Positions 7,913-15,935 of a stretch of 64,000 bases of DNA are shown in pieces. The stretch lies in assembly GCA_018242585.1 (NCBI GenBank), contig JAFEBQ010000027.1, forward strand, positions 141,932 to 205,931. Reading direction: 5' to 3'. Each line of letters starts with the position of its first letter. Position 1 is the first letter of the stretch. The translations under genes were made by a program, and so were the position numbers. The notes below the pieces were generated by a model that searched no databases, was not told where the DNA came from, and saw nothing but the letters and a program-made list of their open reading frames with translations. This DNA comes from Planctomycetota bacterium. Its GTDB lineage: Bacteria; Planctomycetota; Planctomycetia; Pirellulales; PNKZ01.

Positions 7913-8758
7913 TTAAGCGTTCCGTGCAGACTCTCTACGCCGCTCGACGGCACTTAGTTCGGCCAAGGCGGCCAGGTATTCCCCCAGGCCGCCACAATTG
8001 TTCTGCGACCAGCCTCCGTCGGCCGGAATGACCGCCCCGGTGACAAAGCCCGCTAGCTCCGAGGCCAGGAACAAGCAGACGTTGGCCACATCGACGGGCA
8101 GCCCCATCCGACCCAGTGGCACGCTCTCGGCGACCTTTTGTCGGGCGAACTCGTCGGGGGCCAGCCGGGCCATACCTTCGGTCTGGTCGATCGGCCCGGG
8201 CATGACCGAATTGATCCGCACGCCTTCAGCGCCCCATTCGAGCGCGAGCGTGCGCGTGATCATATCGACGCCCGCCTTGGCGGCACAGACGTGCGACTGG
8301 GCCTTCATCGGCAGCGCGGCCTGGGGCGCCGAGATATTGATCACGCTGGCCCCCGGCTTGCGCAACCGCGGGTAGATCGCCTTCATCGCGTGGAACGTGC
8401 CGCGCAGGTCGATATCGACGACCGAGCGAAAGCCGTTGGGCGAAAGATCCTTGGCCAAGGCCGGAAAGTTGCCCGCCGCGCCCGAGACGACCACGTCGAA
8501 GTCGCCGAGTTGCTCGTACACACGGGCCAGGCCGGCATCGAGCTGATCAAACTCGCGCACGTCGGCCGTGAAGCCCACGGCCCGAGCGTCCAGGGCGGTG
8601 AGCGCGCGCACCGTGTCGTCAACTTTCTCTTGCCGCCGGCTGCACACGGCCAACTGCGCGCCATGCCGGGCGAAGGCATCGGCAATCCCGCGGTTGATCC
8701 CGCTGGTCCCGCCGATGACCACGACCGTTTTGCCGGAGAAGTCAAGTTGAATGGCCAT
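7913..8758 (-). CDS. SDR-family oxidoreductase resembling 2,4-dienoyl-CoA reductase
   Basis: A 281-aa Rossmann-fold NAD(P)-dependent enzyme. The cofactor motif is GGTSGINRG near 17-25, with CSRR after strand 2 favouring NADP. The usual catalytic Tyr of YxxxK is missing: the segment reads SHVCAAKAGVD, with Val at the Tyr position and Lys kept. Tyr loss here and the segment VMPGPIDQTEGMARL are both seen in peroxisomal-type 2,4-dienoyl-CoA reductases (DECR2-like), which reduce dienoyl-CoA esters during unsaturated fatty-acid beta-oxidation. That assignment is inference from motif likeness. It overlaps no gene and is followed by the hydrolase after 17 bases. Confidence 0.85.
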   Translation of the reverse strand: MAIQLDFSGKTVVVIGGTSGINRGIADAFARHGAQLAVCSRRQEKVDDTVRALTALDARAVGFTADVREFDQLDAGLARVYEQLGDFDVVVSGAAGNFPALAKDLSPNGFRSVVDIDLRGTFHAMKAIYPRLRKPGASVINISAPQAALPMKAQSHVCAAKAGVDMITRTLALEWGAEGVRINSVMPGPIDQTEGMARLAPDEFARQKVAESVPLGRMGLPVDVANVCLFLASELAGFVTGAVIPADGGWSQNNCGGLGEYLAALAELSAVERRRESARNA

Positions 8759-8798
8759 GATCTCTTTCTTGACCTTTTAGCAGCTCAAAAGCTCACGC

Positions 8799-10613
8799 TT
8801 ACTTACCCGCTCGTAGCGTTTCCAGCTCTTCCCAGCGTGCGTACAGCGTCTCGACGGCGGCGGTGGCTTCGTTCAGTTCGCTGCTCTTCACGGTCAGTAG
8901 TTTATAGTCCGCCCCGGCCGCCACGACAGCTACTTCGTCGTGCAAGGCCGCTACCCGTGCTTCGGCCGCGGCGATCCGATCTTGGATTTGGTCCAGCTCT
9001 TTTTGCTGTTGATAGTTCAACTTGACCGCTTTAGTCGCGGGCTGGGGGGCCGGTTTCTTGGCCTTTTTGGTCGCTTCCTGTTCGGCTTCGGCGGCGGCCT
9101 CGGCCTGGGCGGCCAGGCATTGCCGGTAGTCGGCGTAAACCTGCCCGCCGCCGCGACCATCGAGCCCCAGCACCATCGTCGACAGCCGATCGAGCAGGTA
9201 CCGATCGTGCGTGATCAGTACGATCGCGCCGGGAAACTGCGACAGGCCCTCTTCCAACACATCGAGCGACGGAATATCGAGATCATTCGTCGGCTCGTCC
9301 AGCAGCAAGATATCGGCCGGCTGCAACATCAGCCGCGCGATCAGGATTCGCGCCTGCTCGCCGCCGGAAAGCTTACCGACGGGCGTGAGCAGTTGCTCTT
9401 CGCGGAACAGGAATCGCTTGGCCCAGGCCGTGACGTGGACCGAGTTGTCGCGGAACTTGACGGTGTCCCCTTGCGGGGCCAGGGCCTGGCGCAGCGTCTG
9501 CTCGCGATCGAGCTGGTCGCGGTTCTGATTGAACCAGACGACCGACAGATTCTTGGCCTGTTTGATCGTGCCCGACTGCGGGGCCAACTGTCCGGTCACC
9601 AGCTTCATCAGCGTGGTCTTGCCGCTGCCATTCGCGCCCAGCAGACCCAATCGGTCCCCTGGCGCGAGCGTGAAGCTGACGTCGCGGAACAACACGCGAT
9701 CGCCGTAAGCATAGGACAGGTTCTCGACCGTGAGCAGCTTGTTGGCCACGCGCCCCGTGTCGGTGAAGTCGATGTCGATCTTGCGTGAATGGGCGTTCCG
9801 CTCGCCGAGCGCTTTCAGATTGGTCATCATCTGCCCGGCCCGGTCGATGCGCGACTGGCTCTTGGTCGTCCGGGCCGGCGGACCGCGGCGGAGCCATTCG
9901 ATCTCGCGCCGCACCAGATTGGCCAGGGCTTCTTGCTGCCGCTGCTGGCTCGTGAGGAACTCCTCGCGCTTGACCAGGAACTCGCTATAGTTCCCGGCCA
10001 TGCGAAAGTAGCCTTGCGGATACGCCCGGTTCAACTCGACCACGCGGTTGGTGACGTTTTCGAGCAGGTAACGATCGTGGCTGACCACGACGAACGCGAA
10101 CGGCGCGTTCTGCAGAATCCTTTCGAGCCACAGAATCCCGTTGAGGTCCAGATGATTGGTCGGCTCGTCGAGCAGCAACACCTCGGGCTGTTGCACCAGC
10201 TCGCGGGCCAGCGCCAGCCGCTTGCGCCACCCGCCCGACAGCGAATCGGCCAAGGCCGTGCGGTCCTCGAAGCCGAACTTGCCCAGCGCGATGCCCGCCT
10301 GGGTGTGCCGCTCGTGCTCCTCGTGGAACTGCTCGGCCAGGGCGGCTTCGATCACCTGCTCGACTGTGGCCCCGGTCGGGAATTCATCGACCTGGGGGAG
10401 GTAACCGACGCGGAGTCCCTTGCGGCGGCTGGTGCGGCCGCTGTCGGGCTCGATCTGGCCAGCCAGCATCTTCAAGAGCGTCGACTTGCCCGACCCGTTG
10501 GGGCCGATCAGCCCCAGGCGTTCTTCCGCGAAGACGTCGAGCGAGATGGCGTCGAACAACGGCCCGCCGCCAAACGACTTGCTCAGCGATTGACCACTTA
10601 AGAGAAGCGACAT
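8799..10613 (-). CDS. uup: ABC-F family ATPase, Uup type
   Basis: A 604-aa soluble protein with two ABC cassettes and no membrane domain. Cassette 1 has GPNGSGKST near 37-45, signature LSGGWRKRL and Walker B VLLLDEPTNHLDL. Cassette 2 has GANGSGKTT, LSGGEQARI and ILLLDEPTNDLDI. The two are joined by the ABC-F linker, and a C-terminal Lys/Ala-rich stretch plus coiled coil (YQQQKELDQIQDRI onward) is the DNA-binding domain typical of Uup. Uup homologues influence ribosome function and transposon precise excision. It precedes the SDR gene by 40 bases on the same strand, which may be chance. Confidence 0.9.
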   Translation of the reverse strand: MSLLLSGQSLSKSFGGGPLFDAISLDVFAEERLGLIGPNGSGKSTLLKMLAGQIEPDSGRTSRRKGLRVGYLPQVDEFPTGATVEQVIEAALAEQFHEEHERHTQAGIALGKFGFEDRTALADSLSGGWRKRLALARELVQQPEVLLLDEPTNHLDLNGILWLERILQNAPFAFVVVSHDRYLLENVTNRVVELNRAYPQGYFRMAGNYSEFLVKREEFLTSQQRQQEALANLVRREIEWLRRGPPARTTKSQSRIDRAGQMMTNLKALGERNAHSRKIDIDFTDTGRVANKLLTVENLSYAYGDRVLFRDVSFTLAPGDRLGLLGANGSGKTTLMKLVTGQLAPQSGTIKQAKNLSVVWFNQNRDQLDREQTLRQALAPQGDTVKFRDNSVHVTAWAKRFLFREEQLLTPVGKLSGGEQARILIARLMLQPADILLLDEPTNDLDIPSLDVLEEGLSQFPGAIVLITHDRYLLDRLSTMVLGLDGRGGGQVYADYRQCLAAQAEAAAEAEQEATKKAKKPAPQPATKAVKLNYQQQKELDQIQDRIAAAEARVAALHDEVAVVAAGADYKLLTVKSSELNEATAAVETLYARWEELETLRAGK

Positions 10614-10898
10614 GGGGACGGGCGCAACAGGCCTGGGACAAAAGCCTGGATCATACCCGATTCATGGCATTTCGGAGAGAGGCTGGGTGCGTCGCGATTC
10701 ATTCGGAGCAGACCAACCACGACGACACAACGGAGGAAATGATGAGTGATGAGTGCTGAATAATGAGTAGAAAAGGACAGCGCGTGGGTCTATGGCCATT
10801 CGGCTAAGCCGCGATGCGACATTCAACGCCTTTTCTGCTCCTCCTTTTCCTTGACCTCTCCGTGTCTTCCTCTGTGTCCGCTCCGTGGTTAATCCCTC
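10614..10898. other. Intergenic repeats between uup and a DUF1501 gene
   Basis: Non-coding. It contains AACCACGACGACACAACGGAGG (10715-10736, split here as two halves), a short tandem ATGAGTGATGAGTG/ATAATGAGTAG patch (10740-10771), and on the minus strand a TTAACCACGGAG...GACACAGAGG...GACACGGAG repeat (10850-10893) that starts 6 bases past the DUF1501 stop codon. Confidence 0.5.
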
Positions 10899-12338
10899 TC
10901 ATGCAAGCAGTTCGCGCACCACTCGGCCCGCCACATCGGTCAGGCGGAACTCGCGACCCTGGTACTTGTACGTCAATCGTTCGTGATCGATGCCCAGCAG
11001 GTGCAGTACCGTCGCGTTCAGGTCGTGGACGTGTACTCCTTGCTCGGCCACGCTGAAGCCGAACTCGTCGGTCTTGCCGAACGAAACGCCCGGCTTGATT
11101 CCGCCGCCGCACAGCCAGGCGGTGTAGGCGTCCTTGTGATGATCGCGCCCCGGCTTGGTCGCGGCGCCGTCGCCCGAGATTCCTTGCCGCAGCGGCGTGC
11201 GACCGAACTCGCTGGCCCAGATGACCAGCGTATCGTCCAGCAGCCCACGCTGTTTCAGATCGCGAATCAGCGCCGCCATCGGCCGATCGACGTTCTTGCA
11301 CTTGGCCGGCAAGGCGTTGGCCAGGTTGGCGTGATGGTCCCAATCGCTGTCGTACAGCTCGACCAGCCGCACGCCCCGCTCAATCAGCCGCCGCGCCAGC
11401 AGGCAATTGTTCGCGAACGACGCCTTGCCCGGCTCGGCCCCATAGTCGGCCAAGGTCGTCGGCGATTCCTGGCCAATCTCCACCAGCTCGGGCACGCTCA
11501 TCTGCATGCGAAACGCCATTTCGTACTGGCGAATTCGCGTGGCGATCTCGCCGTCGCCGACCTTGTCGAGTTGCAGTTGATTCAACTGGTTGATCGCGCC
11601 AATCACGCGGCCGCGATCTTCGCGCGTCACCCCTTCGGCATTCGACAGGAACAACACCGCGTCGCCGGTCGATCGGAACTGAATCCCTTGATAGACGCTA
11701 GGCAAAAAGCCCGACGACCACATCGACGTGCCAGCGCCGCCGGTCGGCCCGCTGACCAGCACGACATAGGCCGGCAGATCGGCGTTCTCGCTCCCCAGTC
11801 CATAGGTGACCCACGAGCCAAAGCTCGGCCGCCCGCCGCGGCCAAAGCCGGTGTGCAGGAACATCTGGGCCGGGGCGTGATTGATTTCCTCGGTGTGCAG
11901 CGAGTGAACGAACGCCAGGTTGTCCGCCTCGCCGGCCAGGTTCGGCAGCAACTCGCTCAGCGTGTGGCCGGCCTGGCCGTGCTGCTGAAACTTGAATTGC
12001 GAGCCGGCCAGCGTCATTTGCCCGCCGATGAACGCGAACCGGCGACCTTTCAACAGTTCCTCGGGGCAGACCTCGCCGTCCCGTTTGACCAACTCGGGCT
12101 TGGGCTCGAACAGATCGAGCTGCGACGGCGCGCCGATCATGTGCAGATAGATCACGCGCTTCGCCCGAGGCGTGAAGTGGGGCTTGCGCGCGGCGAGCGG
12201 ATCGTTCGACGCGGCCGCCGGCGTCGCCCCCATCGCCTCGCCCGCCAACAACGTCCCGAGCGCCCAGCCCCCCAGGTTCAACCCGCACCGTTGCAAGAAC
12301 GCGCGCCGCGCGACGTGATTGATCGATTCAGCCGGCAT
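10899..12338 (-). CDS. DUF1501 family exported protein
   Basis: A 479-aa protein of the planctomycete-rich DUF1501 family, which has an alkaline-phosphatase/sulfatase-like fold but no established reaction. From the chosen ATG the N-terminus reads RRAFLQRCG, a Tat-like twin-arginine signal with the following hydrophobic stretch [14 protein letters not shown]. Family motifs seen: [17 protein letters not shown] near the start, and WASEFGRTP with [10 protein letters not shown] toward the end. The other three copies in this window have GRDHW instead. It lies 3' of the PSCyt1/PSD1 gene on the same strand, the usual pairing. Upstream in-frame ATGs (12359) exist, but 12338 gives the conventional signal peptide. 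Confidence 0.88.
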   Translation of the reverse strand: MPAESINHVARRAFLQRCGLNLGGWALGTLLAGEAMGATPAAASNDPLAARKPHFTPRAKRVIYLHMIGAPSQLDLFEPKPELVKRDGEVCPEELLKGRRFAFIGGQMTLAGSQFKFQQHGQAGHTLSELLPNLAGEADNLAFVHSLHTEEINHAPAQMFLHTGFGRGGRPSFGSWVTYGLGSENADLPAYVVLVSGPTGGAGTSMWSSGFLPSVYQGIQFRSTGDAVLFLSNAEGVTREDRGRVIGAINQLNQLQLDKVGDGEIATRIRQYEMAFRMQMSVPELVEIGQESPTTLADYGAEPGKASFANNCLLARRLIERGVRLVELYDSDWDHHANLANALPAKCKNVDRPMAALIRDLKQRGLLDDTLVIWASEFGRTPLRQGISGDGAATKPGRDHHKDAYTAWLCGGGIKPGVSFGKTDEFGFSVAEQGVHVHDLNATVLHLLGIDHERLTYKYQGREFRLTDVAGRVVRELLA

Positions 12339-12427
12339 TGATAATTCGCCAGGTTTCATATCGCGAGTCTTGTCAAGAACGCGAGGCAACTTGAAATCAT
12401 TCAACAGTTCAAAAAAGGCAGATTCAA

Positions 12428-12495
12428 CCACGACGGCACGACGGTCACGACGTCGGACAGGTCGGTTTTACGTCGTGTCCGTTGTGCCGTCGTGG
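12428..12495. repeat. Long inverted repeat, 26-bp arms
   Basis: Arms 12428-12453 and 12470-12495 are complementary at 24 of 26 positions with a 16-nt loop. The left arm is built of CACGACGG-like units, related to the repeat at 10715-10736. It lies in the gap between the PSD1 and DUF1501 genes. Confidence 0.7.
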
Positions 12496-12526
12496 TCGAC
12501 CTTCTCTTTCATCTTCTTGGATAACA

Positions 12527-12570
12527 GGTTCGCATGCTCAAACAAGAAGTTTGAGCATGGCACCCGAACC
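12527..12570. repeat. Nested hairpin, possibly a half copy of the composite element
   Basis: Perfect 11-bp stem CATGCTCAAAC/GTTTGAGCATG (12533-12543 and 12549-12559, loop AAGAA), framed by GGTTCG/CGAACC (12527-12532 and 12565-12570). The hairpin is followed by GGCACCC, comparable to GGCTACCC and GGCCACCC that end the ridA-flanking elements. It is 18-61 bases past the PSD1 stop and could also end its transcript. Confidence 0.6.
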
Positions 12571-12587
12571 CATTGTTTTCGCTGCAA

Positions 12588-15500
12588 CTACCCCTTGGTA
12601 ATCGTCTCGTCCAGATTCAGTAGCGCCGTAGCCACGGCGCGCCAGGCGGCCCATTCTTGGGCCGTCAGTTTTACCGGCGGCTTGGTGTCGTCACTGGCCG
12701 GTGTGCGCAACTGATCGTCGTACAACCGGCGCATGATCGCCGCTTCGGCCACGCTCGGCGCGCGGGCCACGCACAATCGAAAGGCAAAGACGAGCCGCGC
12801 GTCGACACCGGCGCTTGGCCGCTCGCGGATCACGCGGCGGGCCAGTGCCTCGGCCGCTTCGACATAGACCGGGTCGTTCAACAGCGTGAGCGCCTGGAGC
12901 GGCGTGTTGCTGCGCGACCGCTTGACGGTGCAGGCCAATCGGGCCGTGGCGTCGAAATTGACAAAGCTGGGGTACGGCGCGCCGCGCTTCCAGACGACGT
13001 AAACCCCGCGGCGGTACTTGGCCTCGCCGGGGCTGACGACGTACTCGATCTTTTCGCCGCCGATCTTGGTCCACAGCCCGTCAGGTTGAAACGGCCGCAC
13101 CGGCGGGCCGCCACCGGCCAGGCTCAACAAGCCCGAGATCGCCAGGGCGTTGTCCCGAATCGCCTCGGCGTCGAGCCGCACCCGTGGGCCGCGTGCCAGC
13201 AACCGGTTCTGATCATCGCGGGCCTGCAACTCGGGTGTCAGGTACGACTGCTGCTGGTAAGTGTCCGACGTGACGATCCTCCGCAGCACGTGCTTGGTCG
13301 ACCAGCCGTACTCCATGAACTCGACCGCCAGCCAGTCGAGCAACTCGCGATGAGACGGCGGTTCCCCCTTGATGCCGAAATCTTCGACCGTGCTGACCAG
13401 GCCGCGACCGAACAACTCGGCCCACCAGCGATTGACTGTCACTCGCGCGACCAAGGGATTGTCCCGATCGACCAGCCAGCGTGCCAGCGTGAGTCGGTTC
13501 TTTGGCCCCTCGGGCAGCCGGTGCAGCACGGCCGGCGCGGCGGGTTCGATCTTGTCCCCCGGCGCGCGGAAATCGCCGCGCGTGAACAGGTGGCTCTCGC
13601 GCGCTGGGCCGACTTCTTTCATCACCAGGGTCGTCGGCTGCGGCAGCAGCTTCACGCGGCGATCGACGTCGGCCCGCCGCTCGAGCAACTTGCGTCCGGC
13701 CGGCTCCTGGCTGACCAAGTAATCGACCAGCTTGTCGGTCTGGGGAGCGGTCCGCCTCTTAGCATCGACTTTCGCCAGCTTGGCGATGTCGGCTGGCATC
13801 TCGCCGCCACGCTTCGAGCCCGCCAGCGCCGCCAATCGCAAGCGACCAATCGTGCGGCCGTTGCCGAAATTTTGCACCATCGTGAACGTGAACCGCGTCC
13901 CGCCCGCGTTGCTCACGGGCTTGTCGAACGTGAACTCGGCCCAGTGAGGCTCGTGGAACTTGGGATTGATCGCCCACGCCGATCGCTCGTTGTCGTCGAT
14001 CGCTCCGGCCACGTCGTACTTGGTCTGCGAGAAATCAGCCTGGGCGTCGGCGAACTTCACTGGCTTGTCACCTTCGGGTTTGGCGTTCGTCGGGCCAGCT
14101 GTCGCCTTGAACGAGTTCAGCACGAAGTTCGGCCGCTCGGCGTCGCCGCGCCCGGGACCGTTGCCGGGTAGCGACGGATCGGTCAGCGCTTCGAGCCGGA
14201 TGGCCGTCACGTTCGGTAGATCGGTCGTCGCCACGACGGTGTAGGTGTCCTTGTCCGGCGCGTCGTCCACCAACAGCACCGAGCAATCGTCCAACACCTT
14301 GTGCGCCGCGCCGCCCGCCGAGTCGAAATCGTCGACGTGCATCACCTCTTCGGCGGGTTTGCTGCCGGCTTCGACCGCGAGGGCCGCCAGGCGCTCGTCA
14401 AGTTTCTCGCGCGCGGCTTGTTTCAGACCATCCAACTCTTTGTCGAGCGAGGCTAGCTCGCGGCGCAGCTCGGTTCGCTGGGTGTCGACCTTGGCGTCGG
14501 CCAGATTCATCCGCGGCCCCAGGAACCGAATCGAGCCGGGCACCTTGGGGTTGTTGCGGTCGGCCTCGATTTCGGTCTGGTTGAAGAACGCGAGCAAGCC
14601 GTAGTAGTCGCGCATGGTGAAGGGATCGTACTTGTGGTCGTGGCACTGGGCGCATTCGAGCGACGTCCCCAGCCAGACATAGCCGGTCGTATTCACGCGA
14701 TCGATCAGTTGATTGATTCGGGTCTCTTCCGGATCGCTGCCGGCTTCGACGTTGGTCGGCGCGTTGCGGTGAAAACCGGTGGCGATCCGCGAGGCGTCGT
14801 CGGCCCCGTCGATCAGGTCGCCCGCCACCTGATGAATGGTGAACTGATCGAACGGCATATCGGCGTTCAGCGCGCGAATCACCCAGTCGCGATAGGCCCA
14901 GATTTCGCGCAGGTCGTCCCGTTGAAACCCGTGCGAGTCGGCATAGCGGGCCAGATCGAGCCAGGGCCGGGCCCAACGCTCGCCGAACTGGGGTCGAGCG
15001 AGCAAATCGTCGACCAGCCGCGCGTAACGATCCGCGCGCGTGTCGTTCAAGTACTTTGCGACCTCGGCCGGCGACGGAGGTATGCCGATCAGGTCCAAGT
15101 AAACGCGCCGCACCAGGACGGCCGGTTCGGCCGCGGGGGACGGTGGCAGCTTCTCTTCGGCCAGCCGTGCGCGAACGAAGCGATCGATCGGGTGGGTGTT
15201 CTTGTTTGCGCGATTTGTGTCGGCAATGTCGAACGCCGGCGGCGCGGGGCGAACTGGCTTGACATAGGACCAGTGCTGTTGCTCGGCGACGTGATCGGGC
15301 CAGACGGCCCCTTCGGCGATCCAGCGCCGCAGCGTGGCAATCTCGCCGGCGTTCCATCGTTCGCCCCGGTTGGGCATTCGCTGCGGATCGTCGGCCGGTA
15401 GCGAGACGCGGGCCAGGATTTCGCTTTCGTCCGGCTTGCCCGCCACGAGGGTCGGGCCGCTGTCGCCGCCGCGTTGCAGGTCTTCGCGCCGATCGAGTCG

Positions 15501-15683
15501 CAGGCCGCCGAGTTGCTTCTCGGGGCCATGACACTCGAAGCACGATCGCTTGAGCAGCGGGAAAACCTGGGCCGAAAAGTCGAGCTTGTTGGGGGGCCTC
15601 TCAGCAGCGCCAACCGTGGCAGCGAATGCGCAGACAATGAGCGCGAGCAAGCAACCAAGCCAGCGGCTCAACGGGGCGAGCAT
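12588..15683 (-). CDS. PSCyt1-PSCyt2-PSD1 protein (DUF1549/DUF1553) with cytochrome c-type heme motif
   Basis: A 1031-aa exported protein. The start region MLAPLSRWLGCLLALIVCAF is a Sec signal peptide. A PSCyt1 (planctomycete cytochrome c) domain carries CFECH near 48-52. The PSCyt2 domain (DUF1549) runs about 163-371 and has the second motif CAQCHDHKYDP near 344. A beta-rich middle section (about 380-690) with NERSAWAINPKFHEPHWAEF resembles a discoidin-like binding module. The PSD1 domain (DUF1553) fills the C-terminal third: NPLVARVTVNRWWAELFGRGLV ... LRRIVTSDTYQQQS. The ATG at 15683 (or 15689) is chosen because upstream codons would place a non-signal extension. It pairs with the DUF1501 gene downstream. 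Family role unproven; exported redox or polymer-degradation function is inference. Confidence 0.9.
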   Translation of the reverse strand: MLAPLSRWLGCLLALIVCAFAATVGAAERPPNKLDFSAQVFPLLKRSCFECHGPEKQLGGLRLDRREDLQRGGDSGPTLVAGKPDESEILARVSLPADDPQRMPNRGERWNAGEIATLRRWIAEGAVWPDHVAEQQHWSYVKPVRPAPPAFDIADTNRANKNTHPIDRFVRARLAEEKLPPSPAAEPAVLVRRVYLDLIGIPPSPAEVAKYLNDTRADRYARLVDDLLARPQFGERWARPWLDLARYADSHGFQRDDLREIWAYRDWVIRALNADMPFDQFTIHQVAGDLIDGADDASRIATGFHRNAPTNVEAGSDPEETRINQLIDRVNTTGYVWLGTSLECAQCHDHKYDPFTMRDYYGLLAFFNQTEIEADRNNPKVPGSIRFLGPRMNLADAKVDTQRTELRRELASLDKELDGLKQAAREKLDERLAALAVEAGSKPAEEVMHVDDFDSAGGAAHKVLDDCSVLLVDDAPDKDTYTVVATTDLPNVTAIRLEALTDPSLPGNGPGRGDAERPNFVLNSFKATAGPTNAKPEGDKPVKFADAQADFSQTKYDVAGAIDDNERSAWAINPKFHEPHWAEFTFDKPVSNAGGTRFTFTMVQNFGNGRTIGRLRLAALAGSKRGGEMPADIAKLAKVDAKRRTAPQTDKLVDYLVSQEPAGRKLLERRADVDRRVKLLPQPTTLVMKEVGPARESHLFTRGDFRAPGDKIEPAAPAVLHRLPEGPKNRLTLARWLVDRDNPLVARVTVNRWWAELFGRGLVSTVEDFGIKGEPPSHRELLDWLAVEFMEYGWSTKHVLRRIVTSDTYQQQSYLTPELQARDDQNRLLARGPRVRLDAEAIRDNALAISGLLSLAGGGPPVRPFQPDGLWTKIGGEKIEYVVSPGEAKYRRGVYVVWKRGAPYPSFVNFDATARLACTVKRSRSNTPLQALTLLNDPVYVEAAEALARRVIRERPSAGVDARLVFAFRLCVARAPSVAEAAIMRRLYDDQLRTPASDDTKPPVKLTAQEWAAWRAVATALLNLDETITKG

Positions 15684-15935
15684 GCGCATGACCAGCAGGG
15701 GAAGGGGAGACGGCGCGGCAGGCAAAGACGGCAGACCATTCCATTGTGCCCCGGGGCGATGTGGCCGACAAGCAGTTTTGACCCGCGAACGAACGCACCG
15801 TCCTTCCCTAACTTGAATTACATCGCCTGAGTTCCAGGCGGCCGGAACAGTAGTCTCGCCTGTGTTGGTAGGCAACGTCGCAAGCTTCCCCCAGCCCCTT
15901 CATGGAAGGGAGGTGTGTTTCGTCTCTGCCGGCGC

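Noticed and set aside
10983-12341. Long open frame (452 codons) on the plus strand across a DUF1501 gene
   Set aside because: It is antisense to a gene with clear family motifs, has no recognisable domain and an arginine/glutamine-rich, GC-driven composition.
12657-14171. 504-codon open frame antisense to the PSCyt1/PSD1 gene
   Set aside because: Opposite strand of a strongly conserved protein; no motif; typical third-position GC artefact.
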